Source of the DNA: Otis tarda
Lineage: Eukaryota > Chordata > Aves > Otidiformes > Otididae
Direction: 5' to 3'
Assembly: GCA_026413225.1 (NCBI GenBank)
Contig: CM048552.1
Location: 54,141,001 to 54,205,000 of the forward strand
DNA length: 64,000 bases
The notes beneath the pieces are model-generated. The model was not told the origin of the DNA, searched no databases, and was given only the letters and a program-made list of their open reading frames with translations. Made by a program: the position numbers and the translations under genes. Positions 39,276-52,290 of this stretch are shown piece after piece (the stretch's first letter is position 1; the number at the start of each line of letters is the position of its first letter).

Positions 39276-40219
39276 ATGTACCAGCTCAGCAGACTGGAGG
39301 AAATAAAATCCAGGTCCCTGAACACCCAGCTCAATCCTCCCTCAAAAAAAAAAAAAAAAACCACAACACAAGAACTAGTCAAGATCTGATCCCTCATGCC
39401 CATCCCTCATTCCTCTGTATGAGAAGATTGCCACATTCTGGATGCAGGAAGAGTAGGGATCCTATTAGCCTAAAGCAACAGGCAACGGTTATTGTTTGAA
39501 AGTGTCTCACCACATTTAATGGGCTAGTGAGCACTAGATTTGCCCTTTTAGAACAGGTCCTTTGGGAAAATCCATTATTAATTGTGATCTCTTCTGTAGC
39601 GTCACCGAACTATGATGTTCAGCAAACTATATTGCAGTCTGAGGGGTAAATAAATTATCTGGGGAGCTAGAAATGGGATGGAAATCAGCCCGTTACCACA
39701 AAATAATTTGGGAAGTAATCAGCAGGATCTTTGCCCAGCTCCCTGTTGGTCTCTCTGAAACACCTCCATCAGCGTGACACACACAACTCCCGCCCTGTTG
39801 CAGGAAGGCAAAGGGTGGAGGAGGTCTGAGCTGCCTCTCAGGGGTCTTTCCTGGAGAAGGGGTAAGAGACTGGCCCAAACCAGAGGAAACGGTGCTGTAC
39901 CTGGGATGGCAACTAAGAGAAGAATTTCATACTGCAAAAATAATCAGTTTGGCACCTTGCACCAGCCTCAGAGCTATTCTGGTTAGAAGAAACAAGGCAA
40001 TTTCCTGATAATTTTACCAAAAAGAATATCTTGAGCCCTCCCAAACCTCACGTAAAGCCATGGGTTAGTGCTCGTCCATTCCTCCCTTCCCCAGGTGCTG
40101 TGCTGCCGCCACACGCGAGATTAACAAGGAGGTTATATTTAAACTTCCAAGAGGAGCTGCTGTGCGATTATGGGTCTATTTAAAATCCTCCGGGCAGCTG
40201 CAGTACATAATAACAAGTC

Positions 40220-40560
40220 AGCGGGAGGGAGGGAGAGAGGGAAAGGAGGAGAGCGAAAGGAGGGGGTCGAGAACGTCACAGATTGTCTCCAAAAAATTGA
40301 TTGCCAGAAGATGGCAGGGGGGTGCAGTCAAGTTAAAGATGCCTCACTGTGGGGAGAAAAAGGGAAGAGGGGGGACATACGGAAGAGGTGCCAGCACCAG
40401 TGGAGCACAATGATGGCGAGGGGGGGGATTGGAGAGGCCGGCATGGAAAGCTGCCAGACCTGAAACCTCATCGCCTCGGGCAAGGACGTCATTCCCTTAA
40501 ACCCGCTCCGCTTGCTCCGGAGGGCTCTGTCACACGCCACTGGATGCCTGTCCAGGCTTC
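40220..40560. promoter_or_regulatory. Purine-rich, CpG-containing block with G-quadruplex motif
   Basis: The plus strand is strongly purine-rich (AGCGGGAGGGAGGGAGAGAG at the start, later runs of six to eight G). A four-tract G-quadruplex motif is at 40223-40241 (loops A, A, AGAGA). About a dozen CpGs, a CRE-like half-site GACGTCATT near 40486, and a CpG cluster at 40503-40535 lie in the same block. The G-rich strand is the template strand for GRIN2B. A function as enhancer or internal promoter is inference only. Confidence 0.3.
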
Positions 40561-41355
40561 CTCAGATCACAGGCGTCTGAGTGAGTAAAGCGCTATTATT
40601 AGATTGTCCTCTCCAGCCTGCCCACACACACACCTTGCCCTTAGGCCAGCACAAAACTACCCCCAAGAAAACAACTCCCCAGGGCTTTATGCAGTCCTAA
40701 GCCTCTCTGTATCCCTTGGGAATTTGTTCCCCTGTCTAAATTGTGGCTAAAGAAGAAGGGTTTTCTCATGAGACCAGAACAGGGACCCAGCTCTTTGTGC
40801 CTCACCACAAATCATATTTTCTGGGTTTTTTCCCCAACCCTCTCACTGGCTGCCTCCACCATCCTCTGTCACCAAGGAGGGGACAAGATGGGCTGAGGCC
40901 CCCTAGGTGCTCACCAACAAATGTTCTCAGCTCGCTGTGACATTGAAGCACAGTGACAGCATGTCTGGTGAGGTCCCGTGGGCAGCCCTAGGGCAGGTGA
41001 GGCAGCAGCAGCGGTGGCTGGGCAGGTGGAGAAGAGCCAGGTCCCAGCACTGCATGAGGGTGTGCTGGAGGTACCAGCTCTGGCTGAGCTGAGGAAAGCA
41101 GCCTTCAGCAGTCCACATCACTGAAGGATGAAGGCTAACTCATTCTTGATTATAGGAGTGAGACCTTTTGGCCACAGGTGTGTTTCCGGTAAGTCCCACC
41201 CCATCACACAGGTTTTCATTAATGATTCCCCATTGGTGGTATCATAGCCTCCTGCCTGCCTGCCCTCTCCTAGTGCAATTTCCATGTCCTTTCAAAGACT
41301 TGCTGCAATCCAGCCAAGATGACTGCATTTCAGTGCTGACTGGAGCCTTTGCGAT

Positions 41356-41412
41356 GCAGTCTATAAAACACTTTGGGAGCTTTCCAGAGGAAAGATGCTC
41401 GAGAAACATCAG
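41356..41412. repeat. Ancient amniote repeat relic, 'aaacactttggga' type
   Basis: CTATAAAACACTTTGGGAGC, then tttccagaggaaagatgct, resembles the old core gtaaagcgctttgggat-tttcagatgaaaggtgct. It appears to be the same family as 11221-11285. Confidence 0.5.
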
Positions 41413-43063
41413 TCATAGCAGTCCACACACCTTCTCTGATACTGTCCTTTATGACCCTTTCCTACTTCTCTCTTCTTTCTTCCCCATCCTCTGGTCCCTA
41501 CACAACCATTTTCAGTACTGGAGCGTGGTACTACCAGGCAGGGAAGGAGTGTCTCTCCAGAATGAGATTTGCCTCATTTTCCATCAGCAACAGAGAAGAG
41601 GGGAAAAAAATGTCCAAATTAAGCTGCTTGATTACTGAAATTAATCTTGTCACTTAGCATCCCTGTTCCACAGAATGGGGCCTTTGATTAGCCTCCTTGT
41701 TTCAGAATATTACAAGCAGACGTTTATTAAGCAGAAGGCAATTCCTCTACAGGGGGAGAGGGGCAGCTGATTCCCAAGAGAAGGCTGCTCTCAGGATAAG
41801 AAATGGCCCCAGCTTCACCTACATCCCTGACAAGTGAGGGGGTGCTGCTCTGACAACACAACCAGGGCCCCCCAAGGATTGTCCAAGATCCTCCCCCCAG
41901 CATATGACTAAGGCCCATCCTGTTGTTACTGTCATAGGCTTGGTATTTATAAGGCTGACAGCTCTTGCAGCAAGTTATCGCTTATTATTACCATCATCCT
42001 GACAGCCCTCAAAGGTTGTGAGGTGCTACATCCCCCCTGCCTGGTTCTCTCTGAGCGCTAAGGAAGCATAGCGGTATGGGGAGCACTCCCCAAGGTGACC
42101 AGAGGACCAGTGGACCTGCACATAGGACCTTCGGCACCCGCACTTCCCTCTTCACTTCCTCTCTAGCTCTGCGCAGCGTCACAAACTGCATGACTATGAC
42201 TTTGCACATCCACACTGTCAGAGGCAGCTATGTGCTTTTCCACTCCACAGGGCACAAGCTCAGAAACCGGTGCCTCATTGTAGGCATGAACTGCACTCAC
42301 TGACCCAATGTGGTATGCTATACTTGCTGGGATGGCTGAAAGGAGAGCTTGGAGAGGGTGATGGGATGCCCCAGGGATGCTCTCGCAACACATAGGGAAT
42401 TTCAGAGCCCACCTTCCCCTAGGAGTTGCCATTCAGGAGCTCCGGAGCCCAAAACCGGCACTGCTGGTACAGAAGTGGGATGAGACAGGGTAGAATGTTG
42501 CTTCCTATGGCTTCTTCTGACTCTGGCCCCCCAGCCAAAGGGTGCTTGGGCATGTTTACTGGCATAGGAACATATTCACCAGCATCCCAGGCAAATCAAT
42601 GGCAAATTTTAAGTAGGCTAAACTGATTGCTGGGCTTCAAGCTACACTGGTCAAAGTCAGCCAGCACTGAAGGTTGTAAAATCAAAGAACGACCTTTATC
42701 CTATCTCCCTTTTCCTTCCTGCACAAGGGATGTTTTTGATAATGCGGGCCTAACGCTCCCAGTATTGCTACTAAAACAACTGCATTCCACTTTCTATGTG
42801 CTACCACATCACAGTGCCAGTTTTCCACTCTGCAGGAGAAATACAGATCAGAGGGAACATGAGGGTGAGGTCTGTGTAAGATTTAAGTACAAATTTGTAC
42901 AGGCTGGTGATCTGGGAGCTAGCAAAATTTGGCCATTTCCTAACCACTTTCATCAGAGGGCCTCAAACTACTTTCCAAACATTAACTAAATAAGTTTCGC
43001 ACTAGTCCAAACCCTACAAGCACTTGCTTGCACTCACCAGTGAAGGCCTAACTTGCTCACCCT

Positions 43064-43160
43064 ATGGGGAGGTATCATTATCATCTCTGTTCTACAGATG
43101 GAGAAACCAAGGCATGGGGAAACCAAGTGCTTCAGAGAAGGTCAGGAAGATGAGCCAAAA
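43064..43160 (+). repeat. MIR-like (CORE-SINE type) relic
   Basis: GGTATCATTATCATCTCTGT, then TCTACAGATGGAGAAACC, AAGGCATGG and AAGTGCTT follows the order of the conserved MIR segment (tattattatcccca-ttttacagatgaggaaactgaggc-agaggttaagtgactt). It is diverged but contiguous over about 90 bp. Confidence 0.6.
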
Positions 43161-43577
43161 GCAGAAGAGAGCTTTTCTTGCTTTGGGTCTTCCTCATCCC
43201 TCTGCATCCCCACTCTGCAATACAACTACTCAGCCTTCAGACTGCATTCAGAGCCATATATAACAGCAGATCAAAGATCCTAGAGCTGATCAAACTTATT
43301 TGAACCTCCAAAACTATTCTGAGGGGCTCAGACGGAGGCAGGGACACAGGTGTGTAACAAGCACTAATTTTAGCTGATTTGGGCTTGCTCGTCCTTTCCT
43401 CCCCCATGGTGGCGGGCAGGGTGTACAGGCTGAATGAGAAACCGTGCTCTCATGAGGCGTCTACAGGTTTGGTGTGGTTTTGTTTGTGGGTTTGCTGTTT
43501 CTTGGGTACCAGGGCTGCATGAAGCATTGAAATTCCACCCTGAGCAGCAGTGAGCAGCAGAACCTGGTTTCCATAGC

Positions 43578-43591
43578 ACTGCCATGGAAAC
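43578..43591. promoter_or_regulatory. X-box-like site (12 of 14) inside an inverted repeat
   Basis: ACTGCCATGGAAAC matches the RFX consensus except at the first two positions. It sits in a 9-bp inverted repeat, GGTTTCCAT (43566-43574) and ATGGAAACC (43584-43592), within a short GC-rich patch. Confidence 0.25.
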
Positions 43592-46500
43592 CGCGCTCTG
43601 CGAATCTGTGCCTTCGGGCCCCTCTGCGGCTGAAACATCTCCGCTCCTCCCCAGCACCCACCTCCACACTACAAGCCCCCAGACCTCCTTGTATGTCTCT
43701 GATGATTAAAGGGTGCAGTACATAGGAAAAGCAGGGCCCTGTTTGGTTCCTCCCTAGATTATAATGCGTGAAAGTGTCCTTTGAGAAAAAATACTAATAA
43801 CATACTTCCCTCCCCCTCTTCCATACATAAAAGTAGAAAAACCTACAGTTAAAATTCCTCAACTTGAAATTGCACAAGTAAAATTCTGCCTGGTAATATA
43901 TTAAGGTGCAAACCAAATAATCTCATGCAATGGGTTCTTTTATCTTCCTTTGTCTGCCTGGAACACCAGTTTCCAAAAGTGAAGGATTTAATTAACTGTT
44001 AGAATGTAGAACCGGCTCCCCTTAATCTTCTCTTCTGGTTTTGGTTTGTTGGTTCTTTTTTTTGCTTCCCATCCCATGGCTCATACTAAAAAAACTCATC
44101 ACAAGGGCTCCATGAAATGGAGGAAGGAGTCAGACAGTGGGTGTATACAAGATACCTGTTATTTCCTCCCTGTATCCACTGACTGTTTGGGGAAGTGTGC
44201 GCTATAAGGAAGGTGGAGTTGGCATTTTAATATTGCAAAAAGATACAGCCTATGAACATTAGCAAGCCATCTCCACCGACTGGGAGGCCCCAGGTCTGCC
44301 CAGTAGCTTGATAGGTCAGTCCGTAACAGCCTTGGTCATCCTAAGAGTTTGACTTGTAGTGCTTAGACCCTCTACCCCAGGAATGGGACAGGAAAATTAA
44401 GCTCTAAATTTCAGAGGGACAACACCAGGGAAGGAAGTGAGAGTCAAGACCTAACTGACAGGGAGCAAAACACAAAAAACTGCTTCTTAGGACCCTCTAC
44501 CATGGGTCTTGAGGGAAGAACCATATCCAGGGTGAGAGAGAAATCTAGTCTCTCTGCTTTACCAACACCCTGGTGTCTGGTACAATTATGGGAGAGGATA
44601 TTGTGTAACAAGTATAGGCCAGAAAATTTGGTCCCAAGTGGGTTGGGAATCACCCACAGCCCATGATACAGAGCTGTTTTATGTACTGTCAAAAATGTCA
44701 ACACTCATCTGACATGTATGTAGCATAAAGTGAGCCCCTGGATGGGAGAGGGACCAGTTCTAACAGGCTAAGGTCAGAGTGCATCAAGGGGGCACAGACC
44801 CTCACATCTTCCTTTCCTAAGCAAGTGTCAAAATAACAGCAATCAACAAATATCAACATAATACCAAATTTTGCATATTTATAACCTGTCCACTGCCTAC
44901 TCAAACAAGCACATTGCGTTACTTTCTGAGGCGACCTGTGCTGTGATGTGAACCAGCTCTTCTCCACATGTGGAGCAGCATTGAGCCTATCAGTCATGCC
45001 GTGACCAGGGCCACGTCTCTCTCACCTGCTGTGGCTGCAACTCATCTGAAGCCTTGCTGAGCAAAATGACTGATTTGTTGCATTCCCTTACGGAGTGTGA
45101 AGAAGATCACCTGTCTTCCATCATATGCGTCCACCTGACCTGACAGTCTCCTACAACAACAGAGTATTTTCCTGTCTCGCTAGGCCCACCTCCAGCTTTT
45201 CTTCTCCAGCGTGTATGTGCATAATATCATTTCATGAAGAAAGGAAGCTTCTCAGCCCTCAAATGCTTTGAGTTTTTTGTTTTGTCTTACTTGTCCCTTC
45301 ATATAACTGACTACAAATCCCAAGTGACTTTGACACCAGTTGTGAACTCCCATTTTCTCTTGAACACAAAGCCTGCAGGAGGCAACTCTCACTCCATTGA
45401 TGCCATGCTGTGATTTAAAAGAGCTTAATACAGATCAGACTATAACCCACATCCTTTTCACTTTGTTCTTTATTATTTTAATGAGGTTTTCAACCCATCT
45501 GTTAAATCATGGATGAAGAAAACTAGCAGCTACATGTCAAAATCCATGCAAACTACTTAAAATTCATGCCTACTAAACTGGCCTATAGTCAGATTTTACT
45601 AAGTCAGGTGTACCGTGTCTGGAAAAACAAATTCGGTATGCATGATCACTTACTTAACTGGAGTGCCTTCTAATAAGGTTAACTTCAGGAAGTGAGAATA
45701 ATAGCTTAGGACCAGTACATACTGAATTGTTTTATTTTTGTGTTGGTTTTTTTTGTTTTCAAGGCAGCAAGAAAAGATCAGTGGCTACTTTGCTGCGAGG
45801 GGCCAGTTTTCCTTGTACCACTAACCCTTTCACTTGACATGGCCTACATTTTTGGTACGTGTGTGAAAAGCTTTGACAGCCTCTTCAATATCACTACTCT
45901 TCTGAGCTCAGGATAAAACCTCTTTGGCCCCTCTCAAGTTCCTTTTAAATCCCTAAATTACCATCATATAATCTTCAGTCTCTCATCTCGTATTCACTGG
46001 ACACCTTTGCACAGAAGTGCTGTCAAGACCAGGGCTGCTGAAACTAAATGAGGCACCGATTTTTCTTACAAAGATCATGGTACTTTCTCGTTGTCTGTGG
46101 GGCAGTATTGACAATACTGTGATCTACCTGCATTAACAAATCTTCAAAGTATGTCATTTACACTACATTGGTCCTGGTCCCTCACAAAGCTTCTCAGATC
46201 ATCTGATAATAGTTTTATGGAGTTTTAATGCAGCTTAAAATCTCCACTATCTAAATGTTCATGCCCTCAATATCAGAATTCCTCCCCTCCTCTCGCAATA
46301 TCAGGAATTGATCTATTTTTAAATGTTTATTTACTCATTTACATCCTATATGTCTGGCTTTACACACTTCACTTCATCACCTGATGATTTCCAGAGGAAT
46401 AAACTTTTTAATTTACTCTAATCTCCACTTACAATCAAAAGGGAATTTTCCAGGGTCATGAATCACGGGCTGACTTGGCTCCTACCACTCTACCCTATAG

Positions 46501-49500
46501 CCAGGCAGCTTCCCTCATCCTGGGTAAATATCCTCAAATGGTGCCTTGAGGAGACCTTGAATTACCTGGTTTTGAACCTTACAATGATAGTATTATGGAT
46601 CATTCCTTCTCAAGTTTGTTGAAGGCTAATATCATTTTTTCTAGGATCAGACTAGTACACTCCTATGCAACTTCCTTTCAAGAAGTATCCCACTTGCTTT
46701 GACACTGACAACAAAATCATCTGCTATTGCAAAGCTGTCCTTTGCAGCTACAAAGAGCTGCCCACTTTTAATGATGATGTTGGCAACTTCTTTAACTATA
46801 TGGGGAATGCATTTGCAAAGAAAAGCACAGCACTGCAGTTCTTACACCCTTTTCTCAAATGTCGGCACTGTGTTGGTTATTGCTGTTTCCTGCAACATCA
46901 GTAGCTCCCTGTGCCACTTTTGGTGGATGCTGACTTTGAAGAGGGAAGGCAGCCAGTACGCTTTTTGCAGATTTCCCCTTTTTCAGCATGTCAGATTCCT
47001 CACCAAAATCAGGCTCCTTCTGGACTCAGTGACTCCTCCCCTCAGAAAATTCAGAGTACTCTTCCAAGGTTTACCATGGAGTCTTGTGCTCATGTTGTCT
47101 CTCTGGTCACCTTCACTGAGTTTTGCCCCCTCCTACCACAATCCACTCTTTTATCAGGGACTGGTTTAACCTCTTGGAATTGCCAGACAGGGTTTTCATC
47201 CTTTCCGCTTGCACAAACCCTCTCAATTTTCTTTTAATATTCTGTTTCAAAACCACATCTTGAATGTTCACTGACTGCAGGATCGCCTCGTTTATATGCT
47301 CCTACTCCAAATGAAACCTCATATGGCTGAAATTCCCTGAGAAAAGCCTATGCTCCCAGCTACCCAAACTTTTCAGTCTACTTGCAGATTTAGGGTTGGT
47401 TACCATGCAAGTGTTCCCTTGCATCACCTGCATTTCCAGAGAGACTCAGATCTGGCAAGGCTTTTGTCTGTTCTGTTGTACTCAGCATGTTTCCTTAGCT
47501 CATTTTACTCCTGGTGCCATGTGCTTTCCAGCAGTCTCTCAGAGCCAAGAAGCCAGCTTCATTCAGCATCCATTCACAGGCTGCTCTACAGGAGTAAGGG
47601 GAGCATCCCTATAACACAACAGCTGGCTACAGCTGGCTTCTGCTAAAGTATCTTAAAGTTGTATGTCCCCACAAGCCCTGGAGAACGTGTCCTCTATGCA
47701 AGGGCTTGCTCAGGCAGCTCAGAAATGACTAGTCAAAAGCCACTCAAAATGAAGCACACATTACAAATTAACATTACCCTTATGTGCGGGACTTGCCCAT
47801 GCATGGCCTGTTTTAGCATACATTTCTGGTGATGGCCGAGCCCCTTTTGCAAAGGCCTGGTGATCATTCCATTTTCCCAGGGCTTCTTGTAATGCAGAAA
47901 CACAAGCAGATGCTATTGGTGAGTGATTGGCCATCCTCATTACAAACTTTGGAAGCAGATTCAGTCACACATGCGCAGCTGCAGAATGGACTCCCTTTCT
48001 CTTAAAAAGAGTCTGGCTCAGTTACTTTATCAGCCATGCCCCTCACAGAGTTGTCATTTCTGCAGCCCCACAATCCCTGGATATTATCCATAGCAATGTA
48101 CTTTGGACTGACATTGCTTTGCAGGGACAACCAAGAAGATCCACAAAGGTCACTCTGCTCACAGTCACACAATGCGTCAAATTGCAGATAAGCCCAATTG
48201 CAGAAGGTAAAATTATAAGCATACTGGGCAATCACCATACAGAGTCCAAGCAAAGCACCTCTCCTACCTACCATGCTACTTGTCAGGATTTGGAAAGAAA
48301 AACACAGACATATATAGGAAAAGGATATAACTCTTTCATAGGTGTGGTTTAAATACACTAGGTGCAGATAGCAACATGCCATAGCAAAGTCAAAAAGCAT
48401 CCTTTTTTTATCTAGACTCTCCCAAAGACACATTTGCAGACACAAGTATGCAGACATGACATCTTGGACCCACACAACCTCTCACTGAATGCAGCATAAT
48501 AAGATGTTACGCAAGACGTTGGCACTGAGCACCAGGCACAGCCCCTCTCCGACATACAATGCACGTGTCCTCAGAATGGAAATCTCTTGCTTCTCCGCCC
48601 ATCCCTCTCCCCCATCTCATCTGCCTTCCCCAGATCTCTGACAGCTTCAACTCGATGTCCTCTTGCTGCTGCTAGCAGTCACAAACTGTATCAAATCCCC
48701 ACTGCCACATCTCCTCCCTTCTCTCCCCTTACAAGCCTCACAGGCTACTACTGCCCCTCAGAAGAAGCAATGTGGGTCCTTAGCAAGGAGGTGCAATGGA
48801 GGTAGAGATGGCTTGGATGAGCCCGAGACCAAAGAGAGGATTCCCACCAGAGAAAGAAGCACCAGGGGAATCACACATAATGATTTCCTGCCACTCTTCT
48901 TCACCCTCCATGCTTTCTGTAGGTAGCCATCTCTTCTCCTTTGCCCCATCCCACCCTACACCCTGTACCTAAATATATCCTCAGTATGGGGAAGTATCTC
49001 TGCAGCAGGTGGTGTTGGTGGGGGGTGACACCGAGAAGGCTGCAGACCGCCAGGACAGGGAGAGAGTTTTGATAGCAATGGGCCCTGCATGTTTTGGGCT
49101 TTTGCTGATGAGAAACGCATCAGAACAGCTTGAGGAGCATTCCAGTAGTGGATTTTGTCTGAAGGGGCACAGGTGGGTAATTGTGCTGCATTTCTTGAGC
49201 TGGCAAGAAAACAGAATTGCTATTTTATTTGTAGTCAGAGGGCTAAAAGTTCTCCCATTATCATGTATGAAAAGCCAAAATATTTGAAATAATTTACAAA
49301 AGAGAAATACTTTAAAAACTCCATTTAGGGATATGACAAAAATATTTTCTTTTTTTTTTTTAGCCTGTCATCTACTCAGCTGGCAGGTGAGGGATCTGGA
49401 AGAGCCGCATGGCCTCTCTGCAGACCAACCAGCCTGCCTCATTTCCATCCACAGTTGTGATGGGCCTGACACGTTCCCAGGGGACTTTTCAATACTGTAG

Positions 49501-51755
49501 AATCAACAATTTCCAGCAGAAAATTGTTTGAGCAAAAAACATTTCAGCCAGCTCTACTATACATTTAGAAACGTTTCGTATACACCAGTATACTGATCAT
49601 ATATTTAAATCTTATTCACATTCTATAATCTCCAGGTACTTCAAGTGCCTGTCACCAAAGAAAGAACAAAGTAAAACACATCCCTTAAAATGCCAGTTGC
49701 AAGTAAAATACAAATGACCAGCATGAGCTTTTGCAAGAGGAAATCATAGGTGGAATCTCATTTTCATTCATTCCCTTCATCTCCATCCAAAGGCTCTGAT
49801 TCCCTCCTCATTTTTGGATAGCAGCATTTAGCTGCTTTGGGCTCTGACCCCACTGCTGACTGCACAGCTGGTTTCTGCCATGCCTGTGAAGAGCCTCCCT
49901 GGAGTCCATAAGGATCTGCCAAGGAGCTGGAGATACACGCATTCTATTAGGACGCAGAATCCAAGTGTTCCGTCCCTGTATGATTTTTGCCACACAAAAG
50001 CTTGTAGATATTGCACAAGCATACTGGATTGCAGTTTCAGCTTCATCTTTTTTTGAACGCTCTCCTCATCCCCACAAGCTCTCTCCTGTGGGACTCTGGC
50101 TGGGAAAATTAAAATTTTGTTTCCTTCAAATGCTACGTCTGTTTTTCCTAGAGGCGGCTACAATTCTTTCTGTGTGATCTGAAATTGCAGCAATAATCAT
50201 ATTTCTTATTTTGTTCACTGGAGTTGACTGTTTTGGCAGTCATCCTGTAGCAGTAATCCACACATAAAAAGTCATCTTGCATTTTTCAATCCAATTTAAA
50301 TGGAATTGTTTCTCAAGGAAAGCAAGGGGGTGAAAATGTTCCCCTCTGGCAAAAATTTCAAGTACTTGGGTATTACATGCAAGAATTTTACCTACCTGTC
50401 TTATTCATCACTGGATTTTACAAGCACTGATTTAAATTCCTTGCACTTCTAGGGAGGCCTGAGAGTTTCTTCATGTTGCTTTTCCCTTAGTCCCCCCTCA
50501 ATTCTCCCAACCACTCAGAGAGAGAACTTCAGTTCCCTCTTTCCAGACGATGCTCAGAGCACCAAGTGTGCTCTTGTTTTGTTCTTGTTTTGTTCTGGGG
50601 CTATTTGTTTGTTATAAACTGGGGGAAAGGATGCAATAGAAATTAAGGCAGGGATGCAGTAGGAGGCAAGGGAATAATTATTTATTCTTGCCATCAGCTC
50701 ATTCTTTTGGTTTGATTTATACAAGTTGCCCCAAAGTTTTCCTTCTAATTATTTTCACTGAAATACTCAGAAGCCTTTAATAACGGCATTTACATGTATA
50801 ATGTAGCATTATTAATGTTAAACAAACCCTTTGAAATCCCCTCCATTCTGCAAGCCCCAGACCCTTTCAGAACAAATTATTTTCACAGTAACCTCTCCCA
50901 GACACACACACATAACACACTCCACCGCTATTTTGTTAAATCCAGATACTTTTTCCTAGTCCCTGTTCATTTTCAGTCTTGATATTCTCTAAGTCATGAA
51001 AATACAAGAGCAGCACAGCAATAAAGATGCTGGGGCCAGAAACAGCTAGGGTCAGGGCAAACGTAAAACAAGGTGACTAGAAATGCAGCCTTTAAATCCT
51101 GCACATTCCAAGTGCTGAAGCTATCTCTGCATTCCAGACAGGGCAAGCACCTGAAATAACAGCATTACAAGAAAGACAAGTTTCAGGATATCTCAGGAAC
51201 AACTAGAAGAAGAAAGGACTGAAAATTTAGGAAGCAAATTGGTGTTTGGGAAGCATCCCATCTCCACATCACAGCACATCTAAGTTTTCAACCATCTTTC
51301 CAGCTTGCACCACCAAAACCTGCTCATCACCTGAGGAAGCTTCAGATACACCTGTTGCAATTACAGGAAGTCTTAAAAGCTTTGCTTTGTTCTTCCTAAT
51401 TGTTGTTTTAATTGGCTTTTCCCTCTCCCAGGCATGCAACAGTTCAGGCGTCAGTTGTTTCTACAAGACCTCTGCTGCATCCCCCTCTGTGACCCAGCTG
51501 CTGCTCTGCTCAGCAAGCCAAGGTCGCCCCAAGCCATGCTCCACACCCTGCTCTCCACTAGCCGAGACCTGCTCGAGCATGCCCGTGCAGCTGGGCAGGC
51601 AGCGCTGGCCTGACACAGACAGGAGGCTGATGGTAACATCAGGGCACTTCCACAGCAGAGGTTCAGTACATCGCAGCTTCCCAGGGATACAGGATCCACT
51701 CCTGGGTCAGAGAGTGCTAAACACTCACCTGCTCAGCATCACAGCCCAAAAGCTT

Positions 51756-51856
51756 AGAATCATAGAATAGTTTGGAAGGGACCTTTAAAGGTCATCTAGT
51801 CCAACCTCCCTGCAAGCAGCAGGGACATCTCCAACTAGATCAGGTTCTTGCAGTGT
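51756..51856 (-). mobile_element. CR1 LINE 3' fragment
   Basis: The plus strand opens AGAATCATAGAATAG, followed by GGAAGGGACCTTTAAAGGTC and ATCTAGTCCAACCTCC, the reverse complement of the standard avian CR1 3' end including its ATTCTATG-type tail. Similarity fades after ACTAGATCAGGTT. Only about 100 bp remain, with few changes, so it is relatively young. Confidence 0.96.
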
Positions 51857-52034
51857 TCTTGCTAGAGGGAAGCAGCAAAGAGACAAAAATCTAACAGATC
51901 AATGCCAATAAAAACTGAAAATGCAGGGGAAAAAAAGAGTCACAAAGAGGTTTTGTACCACAAGGGCAATTCTAGAAAGTTTCCGCACCTCAGACTCATG
52001 TATCACTTCTGAGGCATCTTAATGCCACTTCATG

Positions 52035-52290
52035 GCATCACAGAAATGCTGGCAGGATGGGGCCTTGAAGGATCACCTCACGATGAGATCATCACCAACA
52101 CTAGATCTGATCAGCTATGGCTGACCTCAGGGCTCTTGTTCCAGGACTGCACTACCCTCTTACCGAAATTTTTTTTCCTAATATCCAAGAAGCCACCATG
52201 GCCTCTTATTACACTGTCTGGCACTACCAAGAACAGTTTGGCTCCATTGTCTTTGTCCTTCAAACAATTATGCGCACCTGCACCTCTTAC
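52035..52290 (-). mobile_element. Diverged CR1 LINE remnant
   Basis: Blocks resembling the CR1 3' region occur in the right order on the plus strand: GGGGCCTTGAAGGATCACCT, then ACTAGATCTGATCAGC, TTTTTTTTCCTAATATCC, and AGTTTGGCTCCATTGTCTTT. The body is heavily diverged, so this is an older insertion than the one at 51756. Confidence 0.6.

Noticed and set aside
48002-48475. 157-codon minus-strand open frame
   Set aside because: It is Cys/Leu-rich and AT-neutral with no recognisable motif or GluN2B similarity, and no acceptor-donor pair bounds it.
51246-51770. 174-codon plus-strand open frame
   Set aside because: It is Ser/Pro/Cys-rich with no domain, runs into a CR1 tail, and is antisense to GRIN2B without splice or promoter context.
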